Part shown: positions 7,829 through 16,368 of the stretch, piece by piece
How the letters are laid out: each line of letters starts with the position of its first letter
Position numbering within the stretch: the stretch's first letter is position 1
NCBI RefSeq assembly: GCF_009793335.1
Contig: NZ_WING01000003.1
Coordinates: 186,001 to 250,000 of the forward strand
Length of the DNA: 64,000 nt
Source of the DNA: Actinomadura sp. J1-007
GTDB lineage: Bacteria > Actinomycetota > Actinomycetes > Streptosporangiales > Streptosporangiaceae
Direction of reading: 5' to 3'
Notes under the pieces: generated by a model
The model's database searches: none
Seen by the model: the letters and a program-made list of their open reading frames with translations, nothing else
Told to the model about the DNA's origin: nothing
Made by a program: the position numbers and the translations under genes

Positions 7829-9181
7829 TCACCGGCGGCCCGCCTCGATGGCCGCCAGGACCCGCCGCTGCGAGACCCGCGCGAGGTCGCGCACCCGGTC
7901 GACGTCGAGGCCCACCAGCTTCCCGTCCCGCTTGAGGATCCGGCCGCCGACCAGGACGGTGTCGACGTTGCCGGGATGGGCGGCGAGGACGAGCGCGCCC
8001 GCCGGGTCCGACACCGGCGCCAGGTTGAGGTCGGAGCCGCGGACGAGGATCAGGTCGGCCTGCTTGCCCGGAGTGAGCGAGCCGGTCCGGCGGTCGAGCC
8101 CCGCCGCCCGCGCGCCGGCGAGCGTCGCGAACTCCAGCACGTCGCGCGTCCCGAGCGGCGCCGGAGCGGGCGTGCGGGAGTGGCCGCCGCCCGTCCACGA
8201 GCGGTGGTAGGCCAGCAGCACCCGCATCTGCGTGAACATGTCGCCCGCGCACTTGGTCTCGGTGTCGCCGCTCAGGCTCGGCCGGACGCCCGCCGCGAGC
8301 AGCCGGTCGAGCGGGACGTCCCCCATGCCCGGCGAGTTCAGCTCGCACTGGACGCCGAGCGACACGCTCGCCCCCGCCTCGCCGATCATCTCGATCTCGT
8401 CGTCGTGGCTCTGGCAGCAGTGCACGAACGTCATGTCCGCGCCGAGCACGCCCGCGTCCCGCATCTGCGCGACGGCCCGGTGGTGGGCGTTGTGCGCGTA
8501 CGCGCCGACGTGGACGGTCGTGCGGATGCCGAGCTCGCGCGCGAGGCGCAGGTCGCCGAGCCACACGTCCCGCCGCGCCATCTCGGGGCCGCGCGCCGCC
8601 ATCGCCAGGGTGAGGAGCTGGTCGTCGGAGGCGAAGTAGCGCTCGCGCAGGCGGCGGATGTCCTCGGGGTGGCCGAGCGCGCTGTCGCGGGTCCACTCCG
8701 GCGCGAGCGGCCAGCCGTGGGCGAAGACCCCGCGGATGCCGGAGTCGGCCAGCGCCGCGATCGCGGCGTCGGAGTGCTCCGGCGTGTTCTGGACGTGCGA
8801 CCAGTCGACCAGCGTGGTGACGCCGGAGTCGACCGCCGACACCGCGCCGAGCAGGTTGCCCGCGTACACGTCGTCCGGCCGGTATCCCGCGCCGACCGGG
8901 CCGAGCATCTCGGCGAAGTACTGGAGCGGGTCGGTGTCGGCGTAGAAGTGGCGGACGGCCGTCTGCCACGTGTGCCGGTGGGTGTCCACGAACCCCGGCA
9001 TCACGATCATGGACGTGGCGTCCACGACCCGGGTCCCGGAGGCGTCGCCGCCGAGGTCGATGGCGGGCGCGATCGCGCGGATCACGCCGTCCTCCACCAG
9101 GACGTCGCCCTGCGGCAGGTCGCCGACCGCCGGGTCCAGGCTGAGGACGTGGCCGCCGCGCACGAGGATCCGCTCGCTCAT
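7829..9181 (-). CDS. Amidohydrolase-superfamily deaminase/hydrolase
   Basis: A 450-aa protein of the cytosine-deaminase/TRZ-ATZ branch of the amidohydrolases, metal enzymes that hydrolyse C-N or C-Cl bonds on heterocycles. The first metal motif is DTHRH (His68, His70); further ligands are likely His224 (TVHVGAY), His254 (FVHCCQSH) and Asp306 (LSGDTETK), so the site looks complete. ATG at 9181 overlaps the expected stop of the upstream monooxygenase (ATGA), implying coupled translation. A hydroxylase followed by an amidohydrolase suggests that the substrate may contain nitrogen, but this is inference. Confidence 0.85.
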   Translation of the reverse strand: MSERILVRGGHVLSLDPAVGDLPQGDVLVEDGVIRAIAPAIDLGGDASGTRVVDATSMIVMPGFVDTHRHTWQTAVRHFYADTDPLQYFAEMLGPVGAGYRPDDVYAGNLLGAVSAVDSGVTTLVDWSHVQNTPEHSDAAIAALADSGIRGVFAHGWPLAPEWTRDSALGHPEDIRRLRERYFASDDQLLTLAMAARGPEMARRDVWLGDLRLARELGIRTTVHVGAYAHNAHHRAVAQMRDAGVLGADMTFVHCCQSHDDEIEMIGEAGASVSLGVQCELNSPGMGDVPLDRLLAAGVRPSLSGDTETKCAGDMFTQMRVLLAYHRSWTGGGHSRTPAPAPLGTRDVLEFATLAGARAAGLDRRTGSLTPGKQADLILVRGSDLNLAPVSDPAGALVLAAHPGNVDTVLVGGRILKRDGKLVGLDVDRVRDLARVSQRRVLAAIEAGRR

Positions 9182-10694
9182 CGCCGTCCCCGATCCACCG
9201 CTCGACCTGGGCGGACGCCGCCTTCGGATCGGGATCGCCCTCGTCCGCCCACGCCACGTACGCGTCGGGACGGATCAGCAGGCTGCGCACCGCCCGCAGC
9301 TCCGGCCCGGTCATGACCGGCACGCCGCTGACGGCGCGGACCGGCGGCGCGCCGGTCTCCAGGCCCGCGTAGGCGCCGTCGCCGGTGCAGTCGATCAGCA
9401 GGAACCGCTGGTCGCGCAGCAGCTCCCCGACCCGCCGGACGCCGTCCGGCGTGACCAGTTCGAGGTCGGGTGCGCGCCGCCCGGTCAGCGGGTGGGCGCC
9501 GGGCTCGGCCGGGTAGCCGACCGTCAGGCCGTTCAGCTCCAGCGCGATGCGGCGGTTGACGTCCGGCATCGGCAGCAGGTGCGTCTGGAACATCCGCTTG
9601 AACGCCACGCCCTCGCGGGTGAAGTCGAACTGCACCGCGCACTGGGACTCCACACTGCGCAGCAGTTCCTCGGCGACCGGACGGCGCTCCTGCTCGTAGG
9701 TGTCGAGCAGGTCCTCGCCGGCGTGCCCGTTCACGACCGCCGCGAGCTTCCAGCCCAGGTTGAACGCGTCCTGGATGCAGAAGTTCATCCCGACGCCGCT
9801 CGACGGGTAGTGGATGCGGGCCGACTCGCCGACCAGCAGGATCCGCCGGTCCCGGAACGCGGTGGCCAGCCGGAGCGCGTCGGTGAACCGGGACGCCCAC
9901 CGCAGCCCGTCGCACGGCACGTCCCGTTCCAGGACGTCGCGCAGGCAGCCGAGCACCTCCGCCTCGGTCACCGGCTCGTCCTGCGGGGCGCGGCGCCGCT
10001 CGGCGTGCACGATGTTGAACCGCGTCACCGGCGTGCCGTCCTCGTCGTGGCCGAAGGGGAACGAGGTGACCCAGCCGTGCTCGTTGTCGGTCATCAGCCG
10101 CCCGTCCGCGCCCAGGCCGCCGGTGCGCAGGTCGGCGACGATCCCGGTGAACGTCGCGCCGTGCCCCTCGAACCCGATCCCCGCCTCGCGCCGCACCAGG
10201 CTGCGCCCGCCGTCCGCGCCGACCGCGTAGCGGGCGCGCAGCTCGGTGCGTCCCGTGCCGTCCGCGACGGTGACGCGCACGCCGGCGCCGTCCTGGACGA
10301 CCCGTTCCACCAGCGCGCCCCGCCGGACGTCCACGCCCAGCTCGCGGGCGTACTCCAGCAGCAGCTCCTCCGTCATGTTCTGCGGCATGATCAGGCGGAA
10401 CCCGAACCGGGAGTCCAGGTGGTGCCAGTGCACCGGCTTCATCCCGGCCCAGATGTGCACGGGAATCAACGGGTTGTCCTTGATCGTCCGCGCGCGTTCG
10501 AGGAAGCGGCCGGCGATCCCGCGCGCGTCGAACAGCTCCAGCACGCGCGGCAGGACGGTCCCGGCCCGCGACTCCACCGGCGCGGTGCGGCGCTCCAGCA
10601 CGGCGACCCGCACGCCGGCGAGGGCCAGCTCGCTCGCCACGGTCAGCCCGGAGGGGCCTCCCCCGACGACGATCACGTCATGGACGTCGGTCAT
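9178..10694 (-). CDS. Class A FAD-dependent aromatic monooxygenase, frame broken at its last codons
   Basis: A roughly 505-aa flavoprotein hydroxylase of the PheA/MhpA type. The FAD-binding GGGPSGL lies at 11-17, the DG motif is VGADGGRS, and the second FAD motif reads GESARIHYPSSG, where most relatives have GDAAH. The C-terminal thioredoxin-like domain ends near AQVERWIG. As given, the frame then has no stop for about 2 kb; one extra base in the four-C run 9188-9191 (G-run in the gene) would end it at TGA 9178-9180, overlapping the amidohydrolase start. ATG at 10694 follows AGGAG. It probably hydroxylates the pathway's aromatic substrate with NAD(P)H and O2. Confidence 0.82.
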
Positions 10695-10696
10695 GT

Positions 10697-12058
10697 TCAG
10701 ACTCCTGTCTGGTTCAGCGGCCGGGACGGCGGCCCGGCCGGGTGCTCGCGGGTCCTGCCCGGGCCGGTTCCGGTGAGCCGGGCGCGGTCGCCTCCCGGGT
10801 CCACGCACAGCGCGGCGCAGACGCCGCCCGCGACGACGATCAGGCCGGTGATCGTGAAGCCCCGGCCGTAGCCGGTCGCGGCGTCGGGCGCGGCGTCCAG
10901 GATCAGGCCCATCGCGTACGGGCCGCCGACGCTGCCGAGGGAGTACAGGCCGTTCAGCGTGCCCATCACCGCGCCCCGCCGGCCGGGCGGGCAGATCCGC
11001 CCGACGGCGTTGAACGCCGAGGTCATCGCCACCATCGGCAGCCCGGCGGCCAGGCTCACCCCGCACAGCAGCGCCGCGCCGGTGCCGAGGTGCGGTACGA
11101 GCAGCGCGCACAGGCCGCCCGCCGCGACCGTCGCGCCGGTGAGGACGCCGAGCGGCAGCCGGTCGGGGACGCCCCGGTTCAGCAGCCGCCCGGACGCGGC
11201 GCCGAGGGCGAGGATCGCGGCGATGCTGACGAGGTTCGGCGGGATGATCATGTTGCCGGCCGCCTGCGCGTCGTACCCGACGACCTTCACGAAGTACGGG
11301 ACCAGCCACGCCAGCACGACCGCCAGGCACCACGCGGCGGCGAACGTCATCGCGACCGCCCCGGCGAACGTGCGGCTGAGCAGGATCCGCCGGTACGTGG
11401 CCCCCTCCCCCGCGGCGACGGGCACGCCCTCCGCGGACGCGGCCTCCGTGACGGGAGCGGGGACGCGTTCCGGGACGGGCTCGGCGGGGCGGTCCTTCCC
11501 GAAGACCGCGTACAGCACCGCCCAGCAGGCGCTCAGCAGGGCGGTGGTGAGGAACCCCCACCGCCAGCCGTGCTCGACGATCACCCAGGTGAGGACGGGC
11601 GCCGAGGTCAGCGCCCCGATGCCGGACGCGATCTGGGTGAGCGCGGTCGGCAGGCTGCGGCGCTCGGGCGGGAACCAGCCGTGCACCGTGTGGACGGCCA
11701 GCGGGTTGGCCGGCCCCTCGGCCGCGCCGATCATCACCCGGCTCGCGAACAGGCCCGCCACCGTTCCGGCGAGCAGCACCGAGCCCTGCGCGACGGCCCA
11801 CAGCAGCGCCAGCACGACGAAGACCCACCTGCTGCGGACCCGGTCGGTCATCAGCCCGACCAGCACGGCGGCCACGCTGAACAGCAGGTAGAAACTGCTG
11901 CTCGCGGCGCCGTACGCCGCGTTGCTCAGCCCCAGCTCCTTCATGATCGGGACGGCCGCGAGCCCGAGGACGGCCTTGTCCCAGAACGTCAGCGCCATGG
12001 CGGCCATGAGCAGGACGGTCATGAGCCACGCGCGGCCCGCGCCATGAGGTCTGTCCAC
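10697..12058 (-). CDS. MFS transporter, anion:cation symporter-like
   Basis: A 453-aa major facilitator with about 12 hydrophobic segments, the loop motif VLVGLMTDRVRSRW after helix 2, and sequence features (FWDKAVLGLAAVPI, RVMIGAAEGPANPLA) of the sugar-acid/aromatic-acid proton symporter group. It is the first gene of the - strand run transporter, monooxygenase, amidohydrolase, and its stop lies only 2 bp from the monooxygenase start. A GTG start at 12058 is chosen because GGGAGAG sits at the right distance. It presumably imports the aromatic substrate. The promoter is TTGACG (12135-12130) with 17 bp to TAACGA (12112-12107). Confidence 0.85.
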   Translation of the reverse strand: MDRPHGAGRAWLMTVLLMAAMALTFWDKAVLGLAAVPIMKELGLSNAAYGAASSSFYLLFSVAAVLVGLMTDRVRSRWVFVVLALLWAVAQGSVLLAGTVAGLFASRVMIGAAEGPANPLAVHTVHGWFPPERRSLPTALTQIASGIGALTSAPVLTWVIVEHGWRWGFLTTALLSACWAVLYAVFGKDRPAEPVPERVPAPVTEAASAEGVPVAAGEGATYRRILLSRTFAGAVAMTFAAAWCLAVVLAWLVPYFVKVVGYDAQAAGNMIIPPNLVSIAAILALGAASGRLLNRGVPDRLPLGVLTGATVAAGGLCALLVPHLGTGAALLCGVSLAAGLPMVAMTSAFNAVGRICPPGRRGAVMGTLNGLYSLGSVGGPYAMGLILDAAPDAATGYGRGFTITGLIVVAGGVCAALCVDPGGDRARLTGTGPGRTREHPAGPPSRPLNQTGV

Positions 12059-12106
12059 GGTGCTCTCCCGTCTTCGCAGGTCCGAGGGGGTTCGGGTGTC
12101 CCAGCA

Positions 12107-12148
12107 TCGTTACGGAGACAGATTCAACACGTCAACAATGTTTCGAAA
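12107..12148 (-). promoter_or_regulatory. Promoter of the transporter/monooxygenase/amidohydrolase operon with upstream palindrome
   Basis: On the - strand, -35 TTGACG at 12135-12130, a 17-bp spacer and -10 TAACGA at 12112-12107. The palindrome TTTCGAAA (12141-12148) lies 5 bp upstream of the -35 box and is shared with the divergent GntR gene, so one bound regulator could control both directions. Confidence 0.6.
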
Positions 12149-12185
12149 GTTTTTCTGAGAGTCGTAAACTGCTACGGTGCTCGCA
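12141..12185 (+). promoter_or_regulatory. Leaderless promoter and operator of the second GntR gene
   Basis: Palindrome TTTCGAAA at 12141-12148, then 32 bp from its first base to the -10 TACGGT at 12173-12178, and ATG at 12185. The segment ACTGCTA before and within the -10 box is identical to the promoter at 7062-7068. Confidence 0.65.
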
Positions 12186-12964
12186 TGGTCCGGGACGAAG
12201 ACGGCTCGACGCGTGCCCGCGAGGTGTACGCCCGGCTGCGCGCCGACATCTTCGGCGGCCGGCTCGCTCCGGGCCGCCGCCTCAAGTTCGGCGAGCTGCG
12301 CGAGCGCTACGCCGCCAGCGCCGGAGCGATCCGCGAGGCGCTGGTCGCCCTGACCTCCGAGGGGCTGGTCGTCTCCCGCCCGCACCAGGGCTTCCACGTC
12401 GTCCCGCTCTCGCACCGCGACCTGGCCGAGCTCGTCGAGGCCCGCCTGGTGGTCGAGACGCGCGCGCTGTGGCTGTCGGTCCGCGACGGCGACACCGCAT
12501 GGGAGGCCGGCGTGGTCGCGGCGTTCCACGTGCTCGAACGCACCCCTCTGCTGGACGCCGCCGACCGTCCGGGCGGCGAGCCAGGCCACCCGTCCGACGC
12601 GTGGAACGCCGCGCACGCCGCGTTCCACCACGCGCTGATCGCGGGCTGCGGCAACCGGCGCCTCGTCGCGGTCGCCCGCGCCCACCGCGAGGAGGCCGAG
12701 CTCTACCGGCAGTGGTCGGTCTCGCTCGGCCGCCGCTCCCCCGAGACCGCCGCGTCCGACCACCGCGCGCTGATGGAGCCCGCGCTCGCCCGCGACCCCG
12801 ACCTCGCCGCCGAACGGCTCGCCGCCCACATCACGCTCACGGCCCGGTTGCTCATCCGCTGCGCCACCGACGCACCCGCCGCCCCGCCCGAAGCCGCGCC
12901 CGAAGCCGCGCCCGCCGGACGCCCGCGCGTCCCCGCTCCCGCCCCACCGCCGAGGACACCGTGA
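12185..12964 (+). CDS. GntR-family (FadR/FCD type) transcriptional regulator 2
   Basis: A 259-aa paralogue of the regulator at 7080: winged helix at about 9-74 (LKFGELRERYAASAGAIREAL) and an FCD domain (NAAHAAFHHALIAGC, AAHITLTARLL). It adds a roughly 30-residue Pro/Ala-rich tail. ATG at 12185 is only 12 bp after the start of the -10 box, so no leader is expected. It diverges from the transporter operon across a shared palindrome and is translationally coupled (GTGA overlap) to the decarboxylase-like gene that follows. Autoregulation and control of the catabolic operons are likely but inferred. Confidence 0.88.
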   Translation: MVRDEDGSTRAREVYARLRADIFGGRLAPGRRLKFGELRERYAASAGAIREALVALTSEGLVVSRPHQGFHVVPLSHRDLAELVEARLVVETRALWLSVRDGDTAWEAGVVAAFHVLERTPLLDAADRPGGEPGHPSDAWNAAHAAFHHALIAGCGNRRLVAVARAHREEAELYRQWSVSLGRRSPETAASDHRALMEPALARDPDLAAERLAAHITLTARLLIRCATDAPAAPPEAAPEAAPAGRPRVPAPAPPPRTP

Positions 12965-13530
12965 CCGCACCACGCCTGCCCAAGCTCACCCCGGCCGACC
13001 TGGACGAGGACCAGCTCGCCCTCTACCACCGCATCGTCTCCGGGCCCCGCGCCGGCGGGCCGCAGCACTTCGCCCTCCAGGACCGCGACGGCGCCCTCAA
13101 CGGCCCGTTCGGCGTCATGCTGCACGGCCCCGCGCTCGGCGACCCGCTCCAGGAGCTCGGGGCCGCGATCCGCTACCGCACGACCCTCAGCGACCGCGTC
13201 CGCGAGATCGCGGTCCTCACGGTCGCCACCGCCACCGGCAGCGCGTTCGAACGGCACGCGCACGAGCCGATCGCACGCGCCGCCGGGCTGACCGACGCCG
13301 AACTGGCGGGCCTGCGCGACGGCACGTTCACCGGCGGCGACCCGGCCGAAGCCATGGCCCACGCGTTGTGCGCCCGCCTGCTGGACGGCGACGACGCCCT
13401 GACGGACGCCGAGTACCGCGAGGCCGCCGCCGCGCTCGGACGCGAAGGCGTCCTGGAGCTGGTCGTCCTCGCCGGCTACTACCGGACCCTCGCGCAGATG
13501 ATGAACGTGTTCGGCATCTCCGAGGTGTAG
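12961..13530 (+). CDS. Carboxymuconolactone decarboxylase family protein
   Basis: A 189-aa member of the CMD/AhpD-fold family. Typical residues include YRTTLSDRVREIAVLTVA and FERHAHEPIARAAGL, where the first Cys/His positions of AhpD are replaced (no CxxC), so it belongs to the decarboxylase-like, not the peroxidase-like, branch. GTG at 12961 overlaps the regulator's TGA. A role in processing a lactone or ring-cleavage acid fits the surrounding genes. The gene ends at a TAG and is followed by a 150-bp gap without a clear terminator. Confidence 0.82.
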   Translation: MTAPRLPKLTPADLDEDQLALYHRIVSGPRAGGPQHFALQDRDGALNGPFGVMLHGPALGDPLQELGAAIRYRTTLSDRVREIAVLTVATATGSAFERHAHEPIARAAGLTDAELAGLRDGTFTGGDPAEAMAHALCARLLDGDDALTDAEYREAAAALGREGVLELVVLAGYYRTLAQMMNVFGISEV

Positions 13531-13682
13531 CCAGGCGGGGGGCGAGGGGGAAGCGGGCACGTAGCCGGATACACCGCCTGGCCTGCCGGTCGAGCGCGCC
13601 GCCCGTCCGTACTTTTGACGGCGGAACGGCAGAGGGCGGCGCGTCCACGCGATGGCCCCGCCCCCGAACGAGAGGAACCGGT

Positions 13683-14827
13683 GTGCGCTTCCGGCGGCTG
13701 GCGACGATGACCATGGCGACCACGGCACTCTGCGGGCTCGCCCCCACGTTCGGCCCCGCGTTCGTCCCCGCGGCCCGCGCCTCGTCCACCCCGCTTCAGC
13801 GGGAGCTGGACGGGGCGGTGCGCGACACCGGGATGCCGGGCGCGATCATGACCAGGGCCGGGCGCGCGGAGGTGACGGTGCGCAGCGGCGTCGGGGACGT
13901 GCGGACCGGCCGCCCGGTCCCCCGGCACGCGATGGTGCGCGTCGGCTCGACGACCAAGGCGTTCGTCGCGACCGTCGTTCTCCAACTGGTCGGCGAGGGG
14001 CGGGTCGCACTGGACGCGCCGGTCGAGACGTACCTGCCCGGCGTGGTCCGCGGGCGCGGCGGCGACGGGCGGACGATCACCGTCCGGCAGCTGCTCCAGC
14101 ACACCAGCGGCCTGCCCGACCCCGGGACGCTGCTGCCGAGCGGGCGCGCGTGGGCGGAACGCAGGTTCCGGCACCGCGACCGCGGCGAGCTGATCCGGTA
14201 CGCGCTGTCGCTGGAGCCCACCACGGCGCGCTGGTCGTACACCAACACCGGCTACCTGCTGCTCGGCGAGCTGATCGAGAAGGTCACGAAGGCGCGGAGC
14301 TGGCGCGACGAGGTCGCCCGCCGGATCGTCCGGCCGCTCGGGCTGCGGCACACCTACTCGCCGGAGCCGTCGGAGTACCGCATCCGGGGCCCGCACCCGC
14401 GCGGGTACCTGAGGGCGCCCGGCCTGATCGACGTGACCGAGCAGGACACCGGCTACCTCGACGCGGCCGGGGACATGGTGTCCACGCCCGCCGAGATCGA
14501 CCGGTTCTTCGGCGCCCTGCTGCGGGACGGCTGCTGCGTCCCGCCGTGCTGGCCGAGATGCGCCGGACGGTCCCCGCGAGCGGCGCCGTGGACGAGTACG
14601 GGCTCGGCCTGGAGGTCAACCGCCTGTCCTGCGGCGATCTCGTCGGCCATGCGGGTCAGATGCACGGCTACTCGATGCTCGCGGGCGTTCTCGACCGGGG
14701 CCGGGCACGGGGGCGGGCGCGCCTCGGTGCGGCCGTCGCGCTGTCGGTCACCGCCGAGCCCGCCGACATGGACGATTTCCGGCGCATCCTGAAGGTCGCC
14801 GACACCGCGCTGTGCGCGCGTCCTTGA
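13683..14827 (+). CDS. Secreted serine hydrolase (beta-lactamase/D,D-peptidase fold), frame broken
   Basis: A class C beta-lactamase-like protein of about 381 residues with a Sec signal peptide (RFRRLATMTM to ARAS). The catalytic SxxK is STTK, the YxN motif is YTN in WSYTNTGY, LLQHTSGLP is conserved, and the third motif is HAG (VGHAGQMHGYS). The frame breaks near 14527-14533: the start frame runs into Cys/Arg nonsense while RLLRPAVLAEMRRTVPASG continues in another frame to TGA at 14827. One missing base (or four, CCGG) would repair it. The GTG start at 13683 follows GAGAGGA. It could be a D-alanyl carboxypeptidase or esterase. Confidence 0.75.
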
Positions 14828-14961
14828 TCCTAAGGCTCGGGATGTATCGCGGGCATATCGAAAACCGCATACGCCGTCGCAACAGTCTTCCGCCTTGACT
14901 GGAGGGACGGACCGCAGCGCGTCAACGGCCGCGGTTCGCCGATCAGGAGAGGACTGGGTGC

Positions 14962-16251
14962 ATGGGCTCGGATTCGGTGAGTGGCGTCGAGCGGCGGCGG
15001 CTGCTGGGGTGGGGCGGCGGGTTGGCCGCCGCCGGCGTGGTGGCGGCCGGCGGGTCGCTGGCGGGCGCCCGGCCCGGCCACGCCGCCTCGGCCCCGAGGC
15101 GCTCCGACATCCCGCCGGACACCAAGCCCGGCGGGGCGTACGACCGGTACGTGGCGAAGCTGGCCGCCGAGGGCAAGTTCTCCGGCGTGGTGATGCTGTC
15201 GTACCGGGGCCGGACGGTGCTGTCGCGCAGCTACGGCATGGCCGACAAGGAGAAGAAGGTCCCCAACGGCGAGAACATCGCCTTCAGCCTCAGCTCGGCG
15301 GGCAAGCCGTTCCACGCGGTGGCCATCCTGCAACTGGCGCAGGAGGGCAAACTACAGCTCTCGGACACGGTGGGCGCCCACCTGAAGGGCTACGCCAAGG
15401 AGATCGCCGAGAAGGTGACCATCCACCACATGCTCACCGGCACCTCCGGGATGAAGACCCCGGATGAGGACGTGCGGCGCGTCTTCCAGAGCCAGAAGGA
15501 AGTGCACGAGTTCTACGAGCAGTGGGCCCGGCAGGCGACGCCGGAGGCCCCTCCCGGAACGCCCAGCAGCCACTCCGGCGCCGAGGTCGCCATCCCCGCG
15601 CAGATCATCGAGGCCGTGACGGGCATGACGTACTGGGACTACGTCCAGGAGAACATCTTCAAGCGCTGCGGCATGACCGGCTCGGGGTTCTACACCCGGC
15701 CGCAGTGGCTCAGCGACGAACACATCGCGCACCCGTACATGGCACTGGCCGACGGCAGCCACGTGGACGCGGTCCGCAACCTGGACAAGGGCAGCCCGGA
15801 CCCGTACGTCCTGGGCAAGAACCCGGGGCGCGCCTTCATCGACGCGCCCGGGGACGGCGGTTTCGCCACCGCGCCGGATCTGGTGCGGTTCGCGCGTGCG
15901 CTGGGCGACGGTACGTTGCTGGACAGGCACTACGCCGAGCTGTTCACCGGGCCCAAGATCCCCCTCGCTCCCGAGGGAGGAGGCGGCCTGGCCCGCCGGG
16001 CGAGCGCCCGCCGGACGGCCTCGCGCCGGACGGTTCCCGCCGACGCGTCGTTCGGGGCGTACCAGATGCCGATCAGCCTCATCGGCGGCCAGTGGCTGTG
16101 GAGCCGCGCTGGCGCCAACCCCGGAGTCGGCGCCAACTGGAGCATCTATCCCGACACCGGCTGGGTCGGCGCCATCCTCGTCAACGCCGACGGCGCGCCG
16201 CTGTGGGAGATCGTCGAGCAGGAGACCCGGGCCGTCACGGGCCGGCGCTGA
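14962..16251 (+). CDS. Tat-exported serine hydrolase (beta-lactamase family)
   Basis: A 429-aa protein with a twin-arginine-like signal (ERRRLLGWGGGLAAAGVVAA). The nucleophile motif is SAGK (LSSAGKPFHAV). The usual second motif YxN is not recognisable; the corresponding region reads SHSGAEVAIPAQIIE. The start ATG at 14962 has a GGACTGGG-type upstream region, not an ideal ribosome site. An insertion rich in Arg/Ala (RRASARRTASRR) precedes the last motifs. It is separate from the preceding hydrolase and has its own 130-bp leader region. An esterase or peptidase role is possible; the altered motif makes activity uncertain. Confidence 0.72.
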   Translation: MGSDSVSGVERRRLLGWGGGLAAAGVVAAGGSLAGARPGHAASAPRRSDIPPDTKPGGAYDRYVAKLAAEGKFSGVVMLSYRGRTVLSRSYGMADKEKKVPNGENIAFSLSSAGKPFHAVAILQLAQEGKLQLSDTVGAHLKGYAKEIAEKVTIHHMLTGTSGMKTPDEDVRRVFQSQKEVHEFYEQWARQATPEAPPGTPSSHSGAEVAIPAQIIEAVTGMTYWDYVQENIFKRCGMTGSGFYTRPQWLSDEHIAHPYMALADGSHVDAVRNLDKGSPDPYVLGKNPGRAFIDAPGDGGFATAPDLVRFARALGDGTLLDRHYAELFTGPKIPLAPEGGGGLARRASARRTASRRTVPADASFGAYQMPISLIGGQWLWSRAGANPGVGANWSIYPDTGWVGAILVNADGAPLWEIVEQETRAVTGRR

Positions 16252-16368
16252 CGAACGGCGACCGGCAACCCGGCGCGCACAGGTTTCCTGTCGTGGGCGC
16301 GTGCGCGGTCGAGTGCTGTGAGCCTGAGTTCCAGGAGATCAGAAGGATTCTGTGAGGTGGTAGAAGCA

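Noticed and set aside
7014..12107. A single open frame of about 1700 codons on the - strand
   Set aside because: Only the flavin-monooxygenase part has protein-like sequence. The rest is Arg/Pro/Gly-rich text antisense or out of frame to the transporter, amidohydrolase and regulator genes, as expected at this GC content.
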